A stretch of DNA of 64,000 nt from Bacteroidia bacterium (GTDB taxonomy: Bacteria > Bacteroidota > Bacteroidia > UKL13-3): positions 1-64,000 of the forward strand of contig JAIBAK010000012.1 of assembly GCA_019695215.1 (NCBI GenBank), given 5' to 3'. A model generated the notes under the pieces. The model did no database searches. It was not told the origin of the DNA and was given only the letters and a program-made list of their open reading frames with translations. The position numbers and the translations under genes are program-made. This document shows, in pieces, positions 43,601-53,742 of this stretch (positions are counted from its first letter, which is position 1; every line of letters begins with the position of its first letter).

Positions 43601-45449
43601 TTGACGATAAGTTAGGAGCTGATGCATAAAAAGTCATTACGCCATCTTCCCACAAGGTATCATTGGTGCCGGTGTTTATTATAAACCGTACTACCGTTCC
43701 TGCAGGTACATCGTTTAGGTAACCGGATGTAGGGAGCGAATAAGTTCCTTCGTTTGTTGTTAGTGTATTATCAGCCAAAACTCCGTTGTCTGTTACCTTC
43801 AGATTTCGCAAGTCAAGGCGTTTTAAGGTAATAAACTCGGCATTATCATAAGTAACGGGTGCCGATGTAGAACTGGTGGCTTCAATTTGCGTAAATACAA
43901 TATCCCCGCTGCCCGGACTTAATATCCCGTCATTGTCTCTTATAGTAAAATTAAAAACCGAATCAACGGTAATAAGTGTTGCTGCGCCTCCGCTTGCATT
44001 GCGCAAACTAAACTGCAGCGTTTCGTCCCACTCGTCCGAGGCATCGTTGGTTATACCAAAAGAAACCGTTTGAGCAGCTGTTGAGTTTCCGGGGAATTTT
44101 AAGGTTACGGTGTTGAATGTGGTGGCTAGGTCAACTCCGTTGGTGGCATCGCCACCGCTCAGCACCAGATTTACAAATGTGGTATCGGTGGTTTGTGTTC
44201 CGGGATTTAAAATAGAAACACTGATGGTATTTGAAACAGCTCCCTCAATGGCCGAGCCAAATTTATTGGTAAAATAAACCTGTGTACGCGGCTGGGTGGC
44301 ATTTGCGGTAAGCGCACTTGAATAAATATTGGTACTGTTTGCTGTATCTACAACAAGCACCAGCGTATAGTAAGTAACTCCTGCGGCCAGTCCGCTTACC
44401 AATACCGAGTCGCCATCGCCTTTGTAAATACATTTAGCTTCGGCATCGTTTACCCAGGTGGAGCCTGAGCCTGTAAAGTTGCTGTCGGCAGTAATTCCTG
44501 TAAGCGCACCCGAGGCAGTTCCCGCAGTGATAGCCGATGTATCTTTCATATACACCAGTACGGTTTGGTTGGCGGCATTGTAAGTTCCGGGTTTGGTCCA
44601 GCGCACACGTGCCGTAGTAAAATTAATCGGAGAAACTGAAGTAGCTGTTACAGCCGCAGGGCCTCCGCCCACACCGCTGATATCAGACCAGGCAGTTCCA
44701 ACACGTATGCCATCGATGGTCGCATTGGGAGTATTTGTTCCCTGACGGATTGCAATGCGGGCAATATCAGCTGGGTCGCTGCCACCAATAATTGACTGGG
44801 CTGCTGCAGCCGCTGGGGTAGGAGGTGTAGAACTTGAAAGGCTCGGGTTTACCCATAGGTAAGAAGAGTCGTTGGATGTACCGCTGATAAAGTTATGTGA
44901 CATCACCACCAGGTAGGTAGTTCCTGGCGTATAGCTGGCGGTACTCCAAGCAGTGCTTGCACCAGGGGTGCTGGAGTTTCGGATGCCTAGGTTAAAAGTA
45001 TTGCCCGTACCTCTGCGAATGGAAAGGCGTGAAAAAAAAGCTGAGGTGCTGCTTGAAGGTAAATAGGTCGCAAAATAATCACCTGTAACATTTGAACTGT
45101 CAAGCAGGCGAGCTGTGTCTGTAATATTTAGTAAAAACGAAGCATACACCGTTCCGCTTGTTTGGGTAGCAAATTGCCGGTAAGCATCTTCGGCACTGGC
45201 ACTGGTGGCAATTGTAGATAATTGGTTACCGGTACCCGATGAGGCGTACCCGGAATAGGTAATAGTACCGGTTGTAACCATTAACGGATTGGCCGTTCCG
45301 GAGAAATTGACCCAGTTTCCTCCGCTTACATTTGCTCCTGCGCTAAGGCTTGTTAACTGACCCGTGCTGTAGGAAAAATTTTCATTCAATATCTGGGCAT
45401 ACACATTTGCCCCGATGAATGACATGATGATGAGTAGAATTTTCTTCAT
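40683..45449 (-). CDS. T9SS type A-sorted, Calx-beta repeat surface protein
   Basis: 1588 residues from the ATG at 45447-45449 (signal MKKILLIIMSFIGANVYAQ). In order: an N-terminal LamG-like region, a fibronectin-III-like domain (~265-370), a Calx-beta domain, a lamin-tail-like segment (~505-620), another Fn3, three further Calx-beta domains (for example KTVTEDSSSVNIAVSIS and TLTINDND), an OB-fold-like part (NRWAILKGTVYGIN), a last Calx-beta domain, and a type A sorting domain (LYPNPAKETVTVKSD ... GIYFVRVYGAG). The last directs export through the type IX system. Probably a cell-surface or secreted adhesin-like protein; no hydrolase domain was recognised. Confidence 0.88.
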   Translation of the reverse strand: MKKILLIIMSFIGANVYAQILNENFSYSTGQLTSLSAGANVSGGNWVNFSGTANPLMVTTGTITYSGYASSGTGNQLSTIATSASAEDAYRQFATQTSGTVYASFLLNITDTARLLDSSNVTGDYFATYLPSSSTSAFFSRLSIRRGTGNTFNLGIRNSSTPGASTAWSTASYTPGTTYLVVMSHNFISGTSNDSSYLWVNPSLSSSTPPTPAAAAAQSIIGGSDPADIARIAIRQGTNTPNATIDGIRVGTAWSDISGVGGGPAAVTATSVSPINFTTARVRWTKPGTYNAANQTVLVYMKDTSAITAGTASGALTGITADSNFTGSGSTWVNDAEAKCIYKGDGDSVLVSGLAAGVTYYTLVLVVDTANSTNIYSSALTANATQPRTQVYFTNKFGSAIEGAVSNTISVSILNPGTQTTDTTFVNLVLSGGDATNGVDLATTFNTVTLKFPGNSTAAQTVSFGITNDASDEWDETLQFSLRNASGGAATLITVDSVFNFTIRDNDGILSPGSGDIVFTQIEATSSTSAPVTYDNAEFITLKRLDLRNLKVTDNGVLADNTLTTNEGTYSLPTSGYLNDVPAGTVVRFIINTGTNDTLWEDGVMTFYASAPNLSSSGDQMIAYTGFNLYAAGINCGNSGWTSGSTSTSTSKAPGTLADFHAGPKLNARFRGPVSGVATLLRDSMIAASNWDTSSTRFASDFVPVNALFDEPANQSAALTFSNIALSSLNLNWTKASSNPQRYVVVAHTSSSISSPADSFTYRNINNYTQADTVITSASALTKGTGMVVYSGHDTSVTVTGLNNNTRYYFKVFAFNGNGVDANYNSTNATSGDTSTLNPIVPVVKFAQLSKTVTEDSSSVNIAVSISNPNSNPTSVTVVTKGGTATSGGTDYTLNTTTVTFPANSTTAQNVTVAIANDALVETAETAIFALRNATNSATIDADSVFTLTINDNDTAPIVTFTQVNKTVSEDSSTVNLSVSIQYPSATPTSVTVVQKAGTATPGTDYVFNTQTVTFPGGSSTPQMVTFAVVNDAAFELQEAVILALRNPTNQALLGVDSIMTVYINDNDNPQISFLTSGETHAENEDTIRIPVKLKKYDSGTYTVTVSAVAGTAVITSDYSLLTTSLTFTSAADTMKEIVVRLNRSQYFESTEYFTVRLSAPTNNAIVTPIGVDTVYITNWLYPERLIGPMTTVDANGVTDSLNRWAILKGTVYGINNRATGTSFTIRDYSGGITVFNSTKNFGYTVNQGDSVFAYGQVIQFNGLTELSNLDTIMPAGTGMPIAAPVQVTSLTEAAENNLVYFPSVTLADTTQWPVAPFTGSGKNLYAYINGNPSDSFQIRIIGTSLLNGSPLPKQPFAIIGLGTQFDASNPFTSGYQLIPQFPSHIVPGDTLSFAVSGATVAEGSGNKTVTIKLKNSNFFPTSVAVAVTGGNAVAGVDYTYTTQVVTFAAGSNADQTITVTIIDDALFEPTPDTIVLSLQNPTNNAWIDAAATTYTLVITDNDPNGIREQNALQLVLYPNPAKETVTVKSDKNIESIEVADMVGNIVITQNAVQTRSAELNTSALKAGIYFVRVYGAGAVTVKKVVIE

Positions 45450-45586
45450 ATATACTGTTATTGTTTTTTCTAAATGAGCAATCAAAGGTAACAACCCAAA
45501 ACTACTACTGTTTTAAGGAACTGTTAAAAAACGCTCAAAGGTAAAATTGTTCGGGCAACCTTAAGGTGGTTGTGGAAAACAAAGAA

Positions 45587-48457
45587 TTAAAACTGCACGG
45601 TAAACCCAATCATAAAATGCCTTTGCTGCAAAAACCTCGATGGGTCGTTGGGCGGTGTACCCGATGAACGCGGGTCGCGGGGGTCGTTGTAACGGGGGTC
45701 GCGCCACTCGGTGGGCACATCATCTCCTGCCTGATACGCGCGGCCTGTTACCGGATTGATGATGGAAGAGTTTTTATTGTTTAAGATATTGGTAATTTCA
45801 ATAGTCCACGCCATTTTTACTTTATTAATGGTGTACCATTTTCTGAAATTCACATCCAGCCAAAACCAGTTTTTACCGATTTTGCTCCATTTTTTTGCCG
45901 GGTCATTGTCGAGCACCCAAATAGGCCGACCGGTAAAAGGCTCATAGCCCTCCAATTTGTAGGGAGTGTACCTGCGGCCGGCACGCCAAACGTTTTCCAT
46001 ATAAAATGAGCAGTGGTTTAACCATTTTTGTCCGAATAATCCCTCCTTTGTATCAAGTTTAAAAAGCGCATTGCCTTTAATATCGAAGCGGGTGTCCCAG
46101 GGCATGTAAAATTCACGGGTATCCTCGGCCGCTCCGGTATTCAGCAACTCCTTCAGCGTTTCGGAAGCCGAAGCACTTTGCCCGGTAGCTACCATGTAGG
46201 TGGCCGATGCCTGACCGATAAACCATTTTTTTATACGGTGCATATAACTCAGCTCAATGCCTCTTTTGCGCGAGTAATCCGAATTAATGGCCATGGTTCG
46301 CTGCACTTCCCTTCCGGTAATGTCTTTTACCAGTATGGGTACCCGCAAAATAAAATCGTAATTATCCACCCAGAAAGCCGAGAAACTGATAGCATCATTG
46401 GCTGTTATCTGCGAGCGATAACCTAATTCATAAGAAATGGCAACTTCCGGATTGAGGTTTGGATTACCCAGCACCGATGCCGTTGACCTGTCGGTATACA
46501 ACGGATTTAAACCGGCATAGATAAATGACGGATGGGGCATTTTAGTGGTGTGGCCATAATTAAAAAACAGCATCTGATTTTCCTTAATCGGGAAACTGGC
46601 CGACAGCCTTGGTAAAAATCTGAATTTATGCCGTATTCCAAACACATTTACCGTACTGCTTTTATACTCCTGTCGTATTTCATCCCTGATGGGTGAACGC
46701 GGGTCATTCACGGCTTCGTCAACAAACCTTCCCGGAGCCCAGTATTCAAATCGTCCGCCTACGTTGGCCACCAACCCCCGGTATTTAATCTGGTCGGTAA
46801 CAAACACAGCTCCTTTATGAGGTTTTACTTTCCATAAATCGCTGTAGTCTCCCAGCCTGAATGATTGCGAATATGTTCCATCGGGCAACGGAATAGGTGC
46901 TCCCACCCATGGACGTTTAATATCTATCCATTGCATATCCTGCTGCACATGTTCTATTCCGAACACCAGCTTATTAAAGGTGTTACGCGAATAAAGAGTT
47001 CCGGTAATGTTCAGCGTGTATTCTTCCACATAGTGGTCGTGCCACAGGGTAGCAATGCCTCCGTTATTATAAAAACCCGATGGTGCATTTACAAAAACGG
47101 CACTGTCACCGGGATTAAACGGAACTACCGGAAACGTAACAATAGAGTTGGGGTCAAATTCAGAACTCACTTTTTCGGGTCTCCACGAGCGGCCGTTGGC
47201 ATCGGTGCGTTGTTTCACAAAAAAACGTGATAACTTGGCTTTGTATGAAAACCGTTTGTTTACATATTGCGTATAGGTAAAACTCATCAAATGCCCGCTA
47301 TTGGTGTAAGTGTTGGCGTTATCCATTTGCTGACTGAACAAAAACGGATAACCCGGCAAATACGGCACATCGTTTCCGGTAATGCGCAGGTTGTTCATGT
47401 CCTGATTGACCGAGATGGTGCGTATGTAAGAAAATGATAACCGCTTCGACTCGTTTATTTCGTAGTTCAGGTTGAGGGTAGACGACCAGCGGTTGTCCTG
47501 AAAAGGAGCAAAAAATTCGGGGTTTTTAAAAATGGATGAATGCAGCTGATTAGCCGGATTTTTATAATAGTCATCGGTTAAATACACGCGACCGGTGTAA
47601 TAATATTTGAGTTTATTTTTTAATCTTTTTCCCAATAGCGGACCTCCGGCACCCACTTCAAAAACATGTGTATTGAACGAAGATCTCCACGCACTGTTGA
47701 ACCCCAGATTATCGGTTTTATACAGAAACGAAAACTCCTGTTTATCTCCTCCCGTTCTGGTTCGTGCATTAATTACACCCGAAGTGGCATTGCCAAACTC
47801 AGCTCCTATTCCTCCGGTAAACACATCAATGGTAGAAAGCGAATTACTTCCTAAATCAAGACCGAAACCTGTACCCGAAAGCGGATCCTGCACCGAAACG
47901 CCATCCACATAAAATCCGGTTTCATAGGTTCGGCCGCCTCTAATGTTTACACCCGATGGCGTATTCACCACACCCGGTTGCGAATTGATAATTTGCTGCA
48001 GCTGCCTCACAGGTGCCGATTCTATTTGTTCCTGCTGAATGGTACTTCCGCTTTGCGGTTTTTCTATATCAATAATAGGGCGCTCACCAATAACAACCAC
48101 GTTCTGGTCGAGCATAATGGATGAGGCTCCCATTTGAATGTTTAGCGTAGTGGTTTCTCCGGCTTTTACCTTAACGGCCGTGACTACAATTTTTTCAAAG
48201 CCGATAAAACTAAACTCGATGGTGTATTCGCCTGCCGGAACATTTTTGAGCACATACTTTCCGTTAAGGTCGGTTTGCACCATAAGCTTGGTTCCTTTAA
48301 TCACTACGTTTACTGCCGGAATTTCTGATTTGTCTTTTTTATCGGTAACCACACCGGTTACTGTACCGCTTTTATCCTGCGCCAAAGCAGAAAAACAGAC
48401 CAATTGAATTGCGGCAAATACAAGAATAAAGAATGTGCGGGAAGGGGTAAAAATCAC
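45587..48457 (-). CDS. TonB-dependent receptor with CarboxypepD_reg-like domain
   Basis: 956 residues. The only good start is GTG at 48455-48457. Signal peptide (FILVFAAIQLVCFSALAQ), then a CarboxypepD_reg-like domain (GVVTDKKDKSEIPAVNVVIK ... DLNGKYVL), a plug domain (QQIINSQPGVVNTPSGVNIR, YVDGVSVQDPLSG, GGIGAEFGNATSGVIN) and a 22-strand-type barrel ending MIGFTVQF with terminal Phe. It imports an unknown ligand across the outer membrane with TonB energy. No SusD-like partner is adjacent, so it is not a polysaccharide-utilisation pair. Confidence 0.92.
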   Translation of the reverse strand: MIFTPSRTFFILVFAAIQLVCFSALAQDKSGTVTGVVTDKKDKSEIPAVNVVIKGTKLMVQTDLNGKYVLKNVPAGEYTIEFSFIGFEKIVVTAVKVKAGETTTLNIQMGASSIMLDQNVVVIGERPIIDIEKPQSGSTIQQEQIESAPVRQLQQIINSQPGVVNTPSGVNIRGGRTYETGFYVDGVSVQDPLSGTGFGLDLGSNSLSTIDVFTGGIGAEFGNATSGVINARTRTGGDKQEFSFLYKTDNLGFNSAWRSSFNTHVFEVGAGGPLLGKRLKNKLKYYYTGRVYLTDDYYKNPANQLHSSIFKNPEFFAPFQDNRWSSTLNLNYEINESKRLSFSYIRTISVNQDMNNLRITGNDVPYLPGYPFLFSQQMDNANTYTNSGHLMSFTYTQYVNKRFSYKAKLSRFFVKQRTDANGRSWRPEKVSSEFDPNSIVTFPVVPFNPGDSAVFVNAPSGFYNNGGIATLWHDHYVEEYTLNITGTLYSRNTFNKLVFGIEHVQQDMQWIDIKRPWVGAPIPLPDGTYSQSFRLGDYSDLWKVKPHKGAVFVTDQIKYRGLVANVGGRFEYWAPGRFVDEAVNDPRSPIRDEIRQEYKSSTVNVFGIRHKFRFLPRLSASFPIKENQMLFFNYGHTTKMPHPSFIYAGLNPLYTDRSTASVLGNPNLNPEVAISYELGYRSQITANDAISFSAFWVDNYDFILRVPILVKDITGREVQRTMAINSDYSRKRGIELSYMHRIKKWFIGQASATYMVATGQSASASETLKELLNTGAAEDTREFYMPWDTRFDIKGNALFKLDTKEGLFGQKWLNHCSFYMENVWRAGRRYTPYKLEGYEPFTGRPIWVLDNDPAKKWSKIGKNWFWLDVNFRKWYTINKVKMAWTIEITNILNNKNSSIINPVTGRAYQAGDDVPTEWRDPRYNDPRDPRSSGTPPNDPSRFLQQRHFMIGFTVQF

Positions 48458-48512
48458 GGGGCTAAAATACAGCGCGCATTCCTGATTTTAAATTTAATTT
48501 TTTCTTAAATTT

Positions 48513-49193
48513 TCACAAAGCGGCTGCTATGGTGGCTACACTTACCTTACATAAATTATCGCGGTGGAGTACATTTACGCATGCCTCAAGGGTAGAGCCC
48601 GTAGTTACCACATCGTCAACCAGCAATACATGTTTCCCTGCAATTTTATCAGGCTCATGCACCGCAAAAACCTCCTTGGTATTGAGGTAGCGGGCAAACC
48701 TGCTTTTTTTAGTCTGGGTTTCGGTTGCTGTTTCCCTCAGCAAACTTACGGTATTCACCTCTCGTCCCAGGCCGGTAGCTAAACCGCTGGCAAACAATTC
48801 GCTTTGGTTATACCCTCTTAGTTTTTCCTTATTTTTATGCAACGGTACCGGTATGATCACGTCTATTGGAGCAAAGCAGCTTTGTCGCTCTAATTGAAAA
48901 GCATAAAGCTGCCCCAGTCGTTCTCCAATTTCAGGGCAATTATTATACTTAAGCTGATGCAGTAACTGTTGTACCCGTCCTCCTTTGCGAAAATGCAAAA
49001 AGGCGGCTGCGAAAAGAATATTGGTTCTGCCCCAGAATAATTTGTAAACAGGATTATCGGGGCTGGTATGGTAACCGGTATGCGGCAAATGGTAATGACA
49101 ATGCGTGCAGATAACCTGTTCGTTTTTTAGCAAAGGCTTACCACAGGCTTTGCATAGAGAAGGATAAAACAAGTTGAGAAAATCAGATAGCAT
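48513..49193 (-). CDS. comF: ComF family phosphoribosyltransferase-like protein
   Basis: 226 residues, normal length. N-terminal zinc ribbon C14/C17 and C29/C32 (CKACGK, CTHCHY). A type I phosphoribosyltransferase fold follows, with the PRPP loop HVLLVDDVVTTGSTLEAC at about 188-205 and RGYNQSELFASGLA. ComF proteins take part in natural DNA uptake in competent bacteria; the enzymatic activity is unproven. No other competence gene lies nearby. Confidence 0.92.
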   Translation of the reverse strand: MLSDFLNLFYPSLCKACGKPLLKNEQVICTHCHYHLPHTGYHTSPDNPVYKLFWGRTNILFAAAFLHFRKGGRVQQLLHQLKYNNCPEIGERLGQLYAFQLERQSCFAPIDVIIPVPLHKNKEKLRGYNQSELFASGLATGLGREVNTVSLLRETATETQTKKSRFARYLNTKEVFAVHEPDKIAGKHVLLVDDVVTTGSTLEACVNVLHRDNLCKVSVATIAAAL

Positions 49194-49319
49194 AAAAAGG
49201 CAATTTGGTCTTCTGTACTCAAAATAAGTAAATAAAACCCTGAATTAAAAACTTACTTCAACAAAAATTAATTGTTATCAAAATAAAACACTAACTTGTA
49301 CAATCATTTGCAGCCCCGC

Positions 49320-52300
49320 ATGAGAAAGGTTTATATACTCTTTCTGGTTTTGTTAAATTTTTTGTGGTTAAATCCGATAAAGGCTACCCACATTGCCGGA
49401 AGTGATATGGAATTTCAGTGTTTGGGCAACGATAGTTTTAAAATTACCTTTCGCATTTACAGAGATTGTTCACCTGGAAATGCGGCTTTGGGAAGTTCCA
49501 TCCCTGTAAGTTTTTCTCCGGTATCATGTAACCTGTCGCAGGTAACAACTAATTTCAACAGAACCTCTGTTACCCCAATTCGTTTTAAATGCAATGGCCG
49601 CGAATGGGCAAGCATTTGCGAAGGCGGAACTTTTCCATTTGGAATTGAAGAGCATGTGTATACACAAACCGTTTACCTGAAACAGCTTTTTCCTTCAATT
49701 GATTCTAATTGCTGCCTGATAAAAGTGGGCTGGACAAGCTGCTGCCGAAACGGAGCCATCACCAATTTGGTTGCTCCGCTTACGCAGGGATTCACCAACG
49801 AAGGGGTAATAAACCGCTGCATTACTCCATGCAACAGCTCTCCGCAATTTACCAATAAACCCATAGTGGCTATTTGTGCCGGACAACCCTATTGTTATAA
49901 TATGGGTGTGGTAGATACAATTGATTTTGATTCCCTCGCTTTTGAATTTGCCGACCCCCTTGGAACAGGCGGAGTACCGGTACCTTTTGCAAACGGATTC
50001 AGCAAAAATCAACCGTTAAATTATTTAGGATTTGGTTTCCCCAATCTGCCTTTTCCAAGCGGATTGCATTTAGACCCTCAAAGCGGTGATTTATGTTTCA
50101 CTCCCATGGGGCAGCAACAGCCCGTTTTAGCAATTAAAATAACCGAATGGAGAAAGATAAACGGGCAGTATGTAAAAATTGGAGAAACCCGCAGAGATGC
50201 CCAGTTTTATACCTGGCAATGCCCTCCGAACAATCCTCCCGAAATTGAAGTGAACGGAAACAGGACCGGCAACTGGAAGTTTGAGGTTTGTGCCGGCAGT
50301 TCGTTGTGTTTATCCATTATTGCACGCGATAAAGACAGCATTCCTCCTGCCATAGACACTACTACCCTTTCCTGGAACAGAGGTATTCCCGGAGCCACAT
50401 TTACCAATGTGAATGCACACCAAAAACTAATTCGCGAAGATGAAGCGGTTTTTTGCTGGAGCCCTACCGATAATCAGGTAAGTTCGCTTCCATACTACTT
50501 TACCACCACTGCCGAAGATATGGCCTGCCCTGCTGCCAACCGCACCAAAGCCATTGCTATCCTGGTAAGGCCACGGCCATTGGGCAGTCATCGGGTTTAT
50601 CGCATCAACTGCTCTAACTACGCAATGCAAATGCAACTTACCAACGGGCAAAATATTGACAGCACCCGGGTGTCGTATCAATGGGACGTTTCCTCTTTAA
50701 ATACAGGTGTGTTTTCCATTTTGAACGCCAAAGTTTATTTGGGAAAAACAGCAGAACATACTTTTACCAGCGAAGGAACCTATGTAATAAGAGCTACCAT
50801 GGCTACTCCGCAGTGCTCCACTTATTACTACGACACCGTTTATGTTGATCCGCCACTTAAAGCCATAGCTCCAGCCGATACCTTTGTGTGTAAAGGTGCT
50901 TCTATTACACTTTCGGGTCAGGCATTAAACGGTGCACAGCCCTATGTATTTTTATGGGAAAATTACAGCACAAACAAAACGCTCCAAATTACTCCCGATA
51001 CTTCTATCAAACATATTCTTATTGTTACCGATTCGGCCGGGTGTAAAGGCTTTGATACAGTTGAAGTACGTGTAAAATCATTACCTGTAGTTAATCTGGG
51101 CCCTGATAAACGCTTCTGTGATGGAGACAGTATTCGGTTTGAACCGGGAGACAATAACGGAAACGGTTTAATAGCCTGTCTGTGGCAAATGCAGGGAAAA
51201 AGCGACAACAAATGGTATACCTACGCAAAAGACTCCGGACAACTTATTGCATTGGTAACCGACAGTTTTTTCTGTAAGCAATCGGATACGGTTAATCTTT
51301 TTGTAAATCGTCCGCTCAAACCGCAACTTGGGCTCGATGACTCCCTTTGTGTTTTTGATACCATAACACTGAAATCCGGCTTTACTCATCAAAAATACGA
51401 ATGGACAAAAGCCGGAAGTACTGTAGTTATTTCTGCCTCGCCTGCATTAACCGTTTCTCCTTCGGCAGAAGGAATGGTTACCTATATTCTTAAAACAGAA
51501 GAAACGTACAGGCAGGTTACCTGTCCGCAATACGACACAATAAATATTATAGCCCTGCCTCTTCCTGCAATCAGCTTCGCAAACGATTTAATTAAAAACT
51601 GCATTTCGGGTAGCTGGATAGATTTTGATTTTAAAACCAACCCTAAACCCGCTGGCGGAATATGGCTGTTTAATGACACCCTTCTTAACCGCTGCCTGAA
51701 CACCAACACCCTTTCTGAAAATTACGGAAGAGCTTTTGACTCGTGCATAGGAGCCGTGGAAAATGAAAAAATAACCTATTACTACAAAGATAAATTTGGT
51801 TGTAAAAATCACAAGTCGGCAAAGCTGACCCTGCTGCCGGGCCCTACGGTGCTTGCCGGCCCCGACAGTTCTTTTTGCAACAACAACAATCCTGTTTCCA
51901 TCAATCCTTTCCCAAACACCGGTGTGGGTACCACATGGAGCCTCCCTCCGTCCGATTCAATTCTTTGTGACAACTGTATAGAGTCGGTAGTAAGAAAGCA
52001 CACGTTCTATCCTGCTAAAACTAAACCCGGATTAATTCATTTGATTTACCGTGCAGTGGCTCAAAACGGATGCAGCAATACCGATACTTTGATTTATTGG
52101 ATTAAACCGGTACCGGAAGTAAATGCAGGATACATGCCGCCTATGTGCGAAAATCTGTCTCCTGTAGAATTAAACGCGCTGGACGGAATTACTCCTCCAT
52201 CAGGAACCTGGAGCGGACCTGGAGTTAATCAAACAAATCATACCTTTTCGCCCAACGAAAACAATGTAGTAAAGTATCCGGCCTTCAATATCCTGCGCTA

Positions 52301-53732
52301 TTCATTCACTAATTCGGTCGGTTGCTCGGCTTCCGATACACTTAAAGCAATTGTGTATGCATTGCCTCAGGTAAAAATAAACAGTTTGCCGGATAAAATT
52401 TGTGAAACCAACCCGCCTGTTTCCATTAATGCAACTCCAAAAGGCTCTTCCGGATTTTATTTTTTGAATCAAAACAAATTAACCTCCGGTATTTTTTCTC
52501 CGTCAAGAAACAATCCGCTGGTGAAGGAAGGTAAAAATGAAATTGTATACACCTATAAAGATGCAGCAACCGGATGCAGTAATGCCGACACAGTTGATTT
52601 AACCATACAATTCGTTCCCGAGATTACCGCAACACACGCCAATGCGCTTTGTGAAGGAACTCCGCTTGCAATGAGTGCCTCTGCGAAACGGGCGACCAAA
52701 TTGATGTGGACCACAAATGGTGACGGCCTCTTCGGCACACAAAATTTTTCGGTTGACTCGAATGTAATTTACCATGCAGGGATAAATGAAATATCAAATC
52801 TGCAGGTGAGTATTGTGGTAATAACCACCGACAGCGGGGTATGCCCTGCTGCACGCAAAAACATTCAGCTATCAATTAACCCGAAACCAACAGGAGATTT
52901 TACCTCCGAGCGAAAAGGATGCGAACCGTTTCAGGTATTATTTAAAGGAAACTTCAGCGAAGCTTCTTCCTTTGTGTGGAATTTTGGAGATTCGGGCATC
53001 TCGAAACCCGATGACCCTGCATACCATATTGGATATGGTAAAAACAACCTGCACAACTACCTTAAAGACGGGGTTTATTCGGTAAAAGTACTTTTACGGT
53101 CTGACGAAGGGTGCGAAAATCTTATTTCCAAGCCACAGTGGGTTGAAGTATTTAATACTCCTGCAGCCGATTTCAGCAGTGATAAAGAATGGACCACGGT
53201 AGCTTTGCCCAGATTCAGCTTTACTGATAAAAGTACCGGATTTACCATAGCCGATAAACTCAAATACTATTGGAACTTTGGCGACCCGCTCACTTCGGGC
53301 GATACTTCGGGGGCACAAAACCCCACCTACACTTACTCGCCCGATACCGGAACTTTCCGTGTGGTGCTTACCGTTAAAACCGTTCATGGTTGTGAATCGG
53401 AAAGTGAAAAAATGGTAAATATCCGCCCCGATATTACCGTATCCGCTCCTACTGCGTTCAGACCTGGAAGTAACGAAAAGGGCAAACCTCTTTGTGCCGA
53501 ATGTCAGAATGATAAATTTTATATTGTGGTTGACGGGCAACGCACATTTCAATTAACCATTTTTAACCGCTGGGGAGAAAAGGTATTTAGCACAAACAAT
53601 CCCAATGAAGGATGGGATGGAAAATATAATAACCGCGAATGCCAGCAGGATGTGTACGCATGGGAACTATCCCTAACCAGTTTTAATGGTTCGCCTTATA
53701 AGTATTCGGGAACGGTAACCTTAGTGAGGTGA
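49320..53732 (+). CDS. Large T9SS type B-sorted (gliding motility-associated C-terminal) protein
   Basis: 1470 residues from the ATG at 49320 (signal MRKVYILFLVLLNFLWLNPI). The N-terminal ~400 residues begin THIAGSDMEFQCLGNDSFKI, a pattern common in Bacteroidota surface proteins; many cysteine-bearing PKD/Ig-like repeats follow (DTVEVRVKSLPVVNLGPDKR; FVWNFGDSG; YYWNFGDPLTSG). The end is the gliding-motility C-terminal/type B sorting domain (FQLTIFNRWGEKVF, GWDGKYNNRECQQDVYAWEL). It is exported by the type IX system and likely forms surface adhesin fibres. No enzyme motif was seen. Confidence 0.9.
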   Translation: MRKVYILFLVLLNFLWLNPIKATHIAGSDMEFQCLGNDSFKITFRIYRDCSPGNAALGSSIPVSFSPVSCNLSQVTTNFNRTSVTPIRFKCNGREWASICEGGTFPFGIEEHVYTQTVYLKQLFPSIDSNCCLIKVGWTSCCRNGAITNLVAPLTQGFTNEGVINRCITPCNSSPQFTNKPIVAICAGQPYCYNMGVVDTIDFDSLAFEFADPLGTGGVPVPFANGFSKNQPLNYLGFGFPNLPFPSGLHLDPQSGDLCFTPMGQQQPVLAIKITEWRKINGQYVKIGETRRDAQFYTWQCPPNNPPEIEVNGNRTGNWKFEVCAGSSLCLSIIARDKDSIPPAIDTTTLSWNRGIPGATFTNVNAHQKLIREDEAVFCWSPTDNQVSSLPYYFTTTAEDMACPAANRTKAIAILVRPRPLGSHRVYRINCSNYAMQMQLTNGQNIDSTRVSYQWDVSSLNTGVFSILNAKVYLGKTAEHTFTSEGTYVIRATMATPQCSTYYYDTVYVDPPLKAIAPADTFVCKGASITLSGQALNGAQPYVFLWENYSTNKTLQITPDTSIKHILIVTDSAGCKGFDTVEVRVKSLPVVNLGPDKRFCDGDSIRFEPGDNNGNGLIACLWQMQGKSDNKWYTYAKDSGQLIALVTDSFFCKQSDTVNLFVNRPLKPQLGLDDSLCVFDTITLKSGFTHQKYEWTKAGSTVVISASPALTVSPSAEGMVTYILKTEETYRQVTCPQYDTINIIALPLPAISFANDLIKNCISGSWIDFDFKTNPKPAGGIWLFNDTLLNRCLNTNTLSENYGRAFDSCIGAVENEKITYYYKDKFGCKNHKSAKLTLLPGPTVLAGPDSSFCNNNNPVSINPFPNTGVGTTWSLPPSDSILCDNCIESVVRKHTFYPAKTKPGLIHLIYRAVAQNGCSNTDTLIYWIKPVPEVNAGYMPPMCENLSPVELNALDGITPPSGTWSGPGVNQTNHTFSPNENNVVKYPAFNILRYSFTNSVGCSASDTLKAIVYALPQVKINSLPDKICETNPPVSINATPKGSSGFYFLNQNKLTSGIFSPSRNNPLVKEGKNEIVYTYKDAATGCSNADTVDLTIQFVPEITATHANALCEGTPLAMSASAKRATKLMWTTNGDGLFGTQNFSVDSNVIYHAGINEISNLQVSIVVITTDSGVCPAARKNIQLSINPKPTGDFTSERKGCEPFQVLFKGNFSEASSFVWNFGDSGISKPDDPAYHIGYGKNNLHNYLKDGVYSVKVLLRSDEGCENLISKPQWVEVFNTPAADFSSDKEWTTVALPRFSFTDKSTGFTIADKLKYYWNFGDPLTSGDTSGAQNPTYTYSPDTGTFRVVLTVKTVHGCESESEKMVNIRPDITVSAPTAFRPGSNEKGKPLCAECQNDKFYIVVDGQRTFQLTIFNRWGEKVFSTNNPNEGWDGKYNNRECQQDVYAWELSLTSFNGSPYKYSGTVTLVR

Positions 53733-53742
53733 TACCTTATAA

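Noticed and set aside
40683-45449. Phase-variable DNA repeats in the Calx-beta region.
   Set aside because: The domains repeat at the protein level but the DNA has diverged; no short tandem units or identical blocks long enough for slippage were seen.
45587-48457. A SusC/SusD polysaccharide-utilisation locus.
   Set aside because: No SusD-like lipoprotein or glycoside hydrolase lies next to the TonB receptor.
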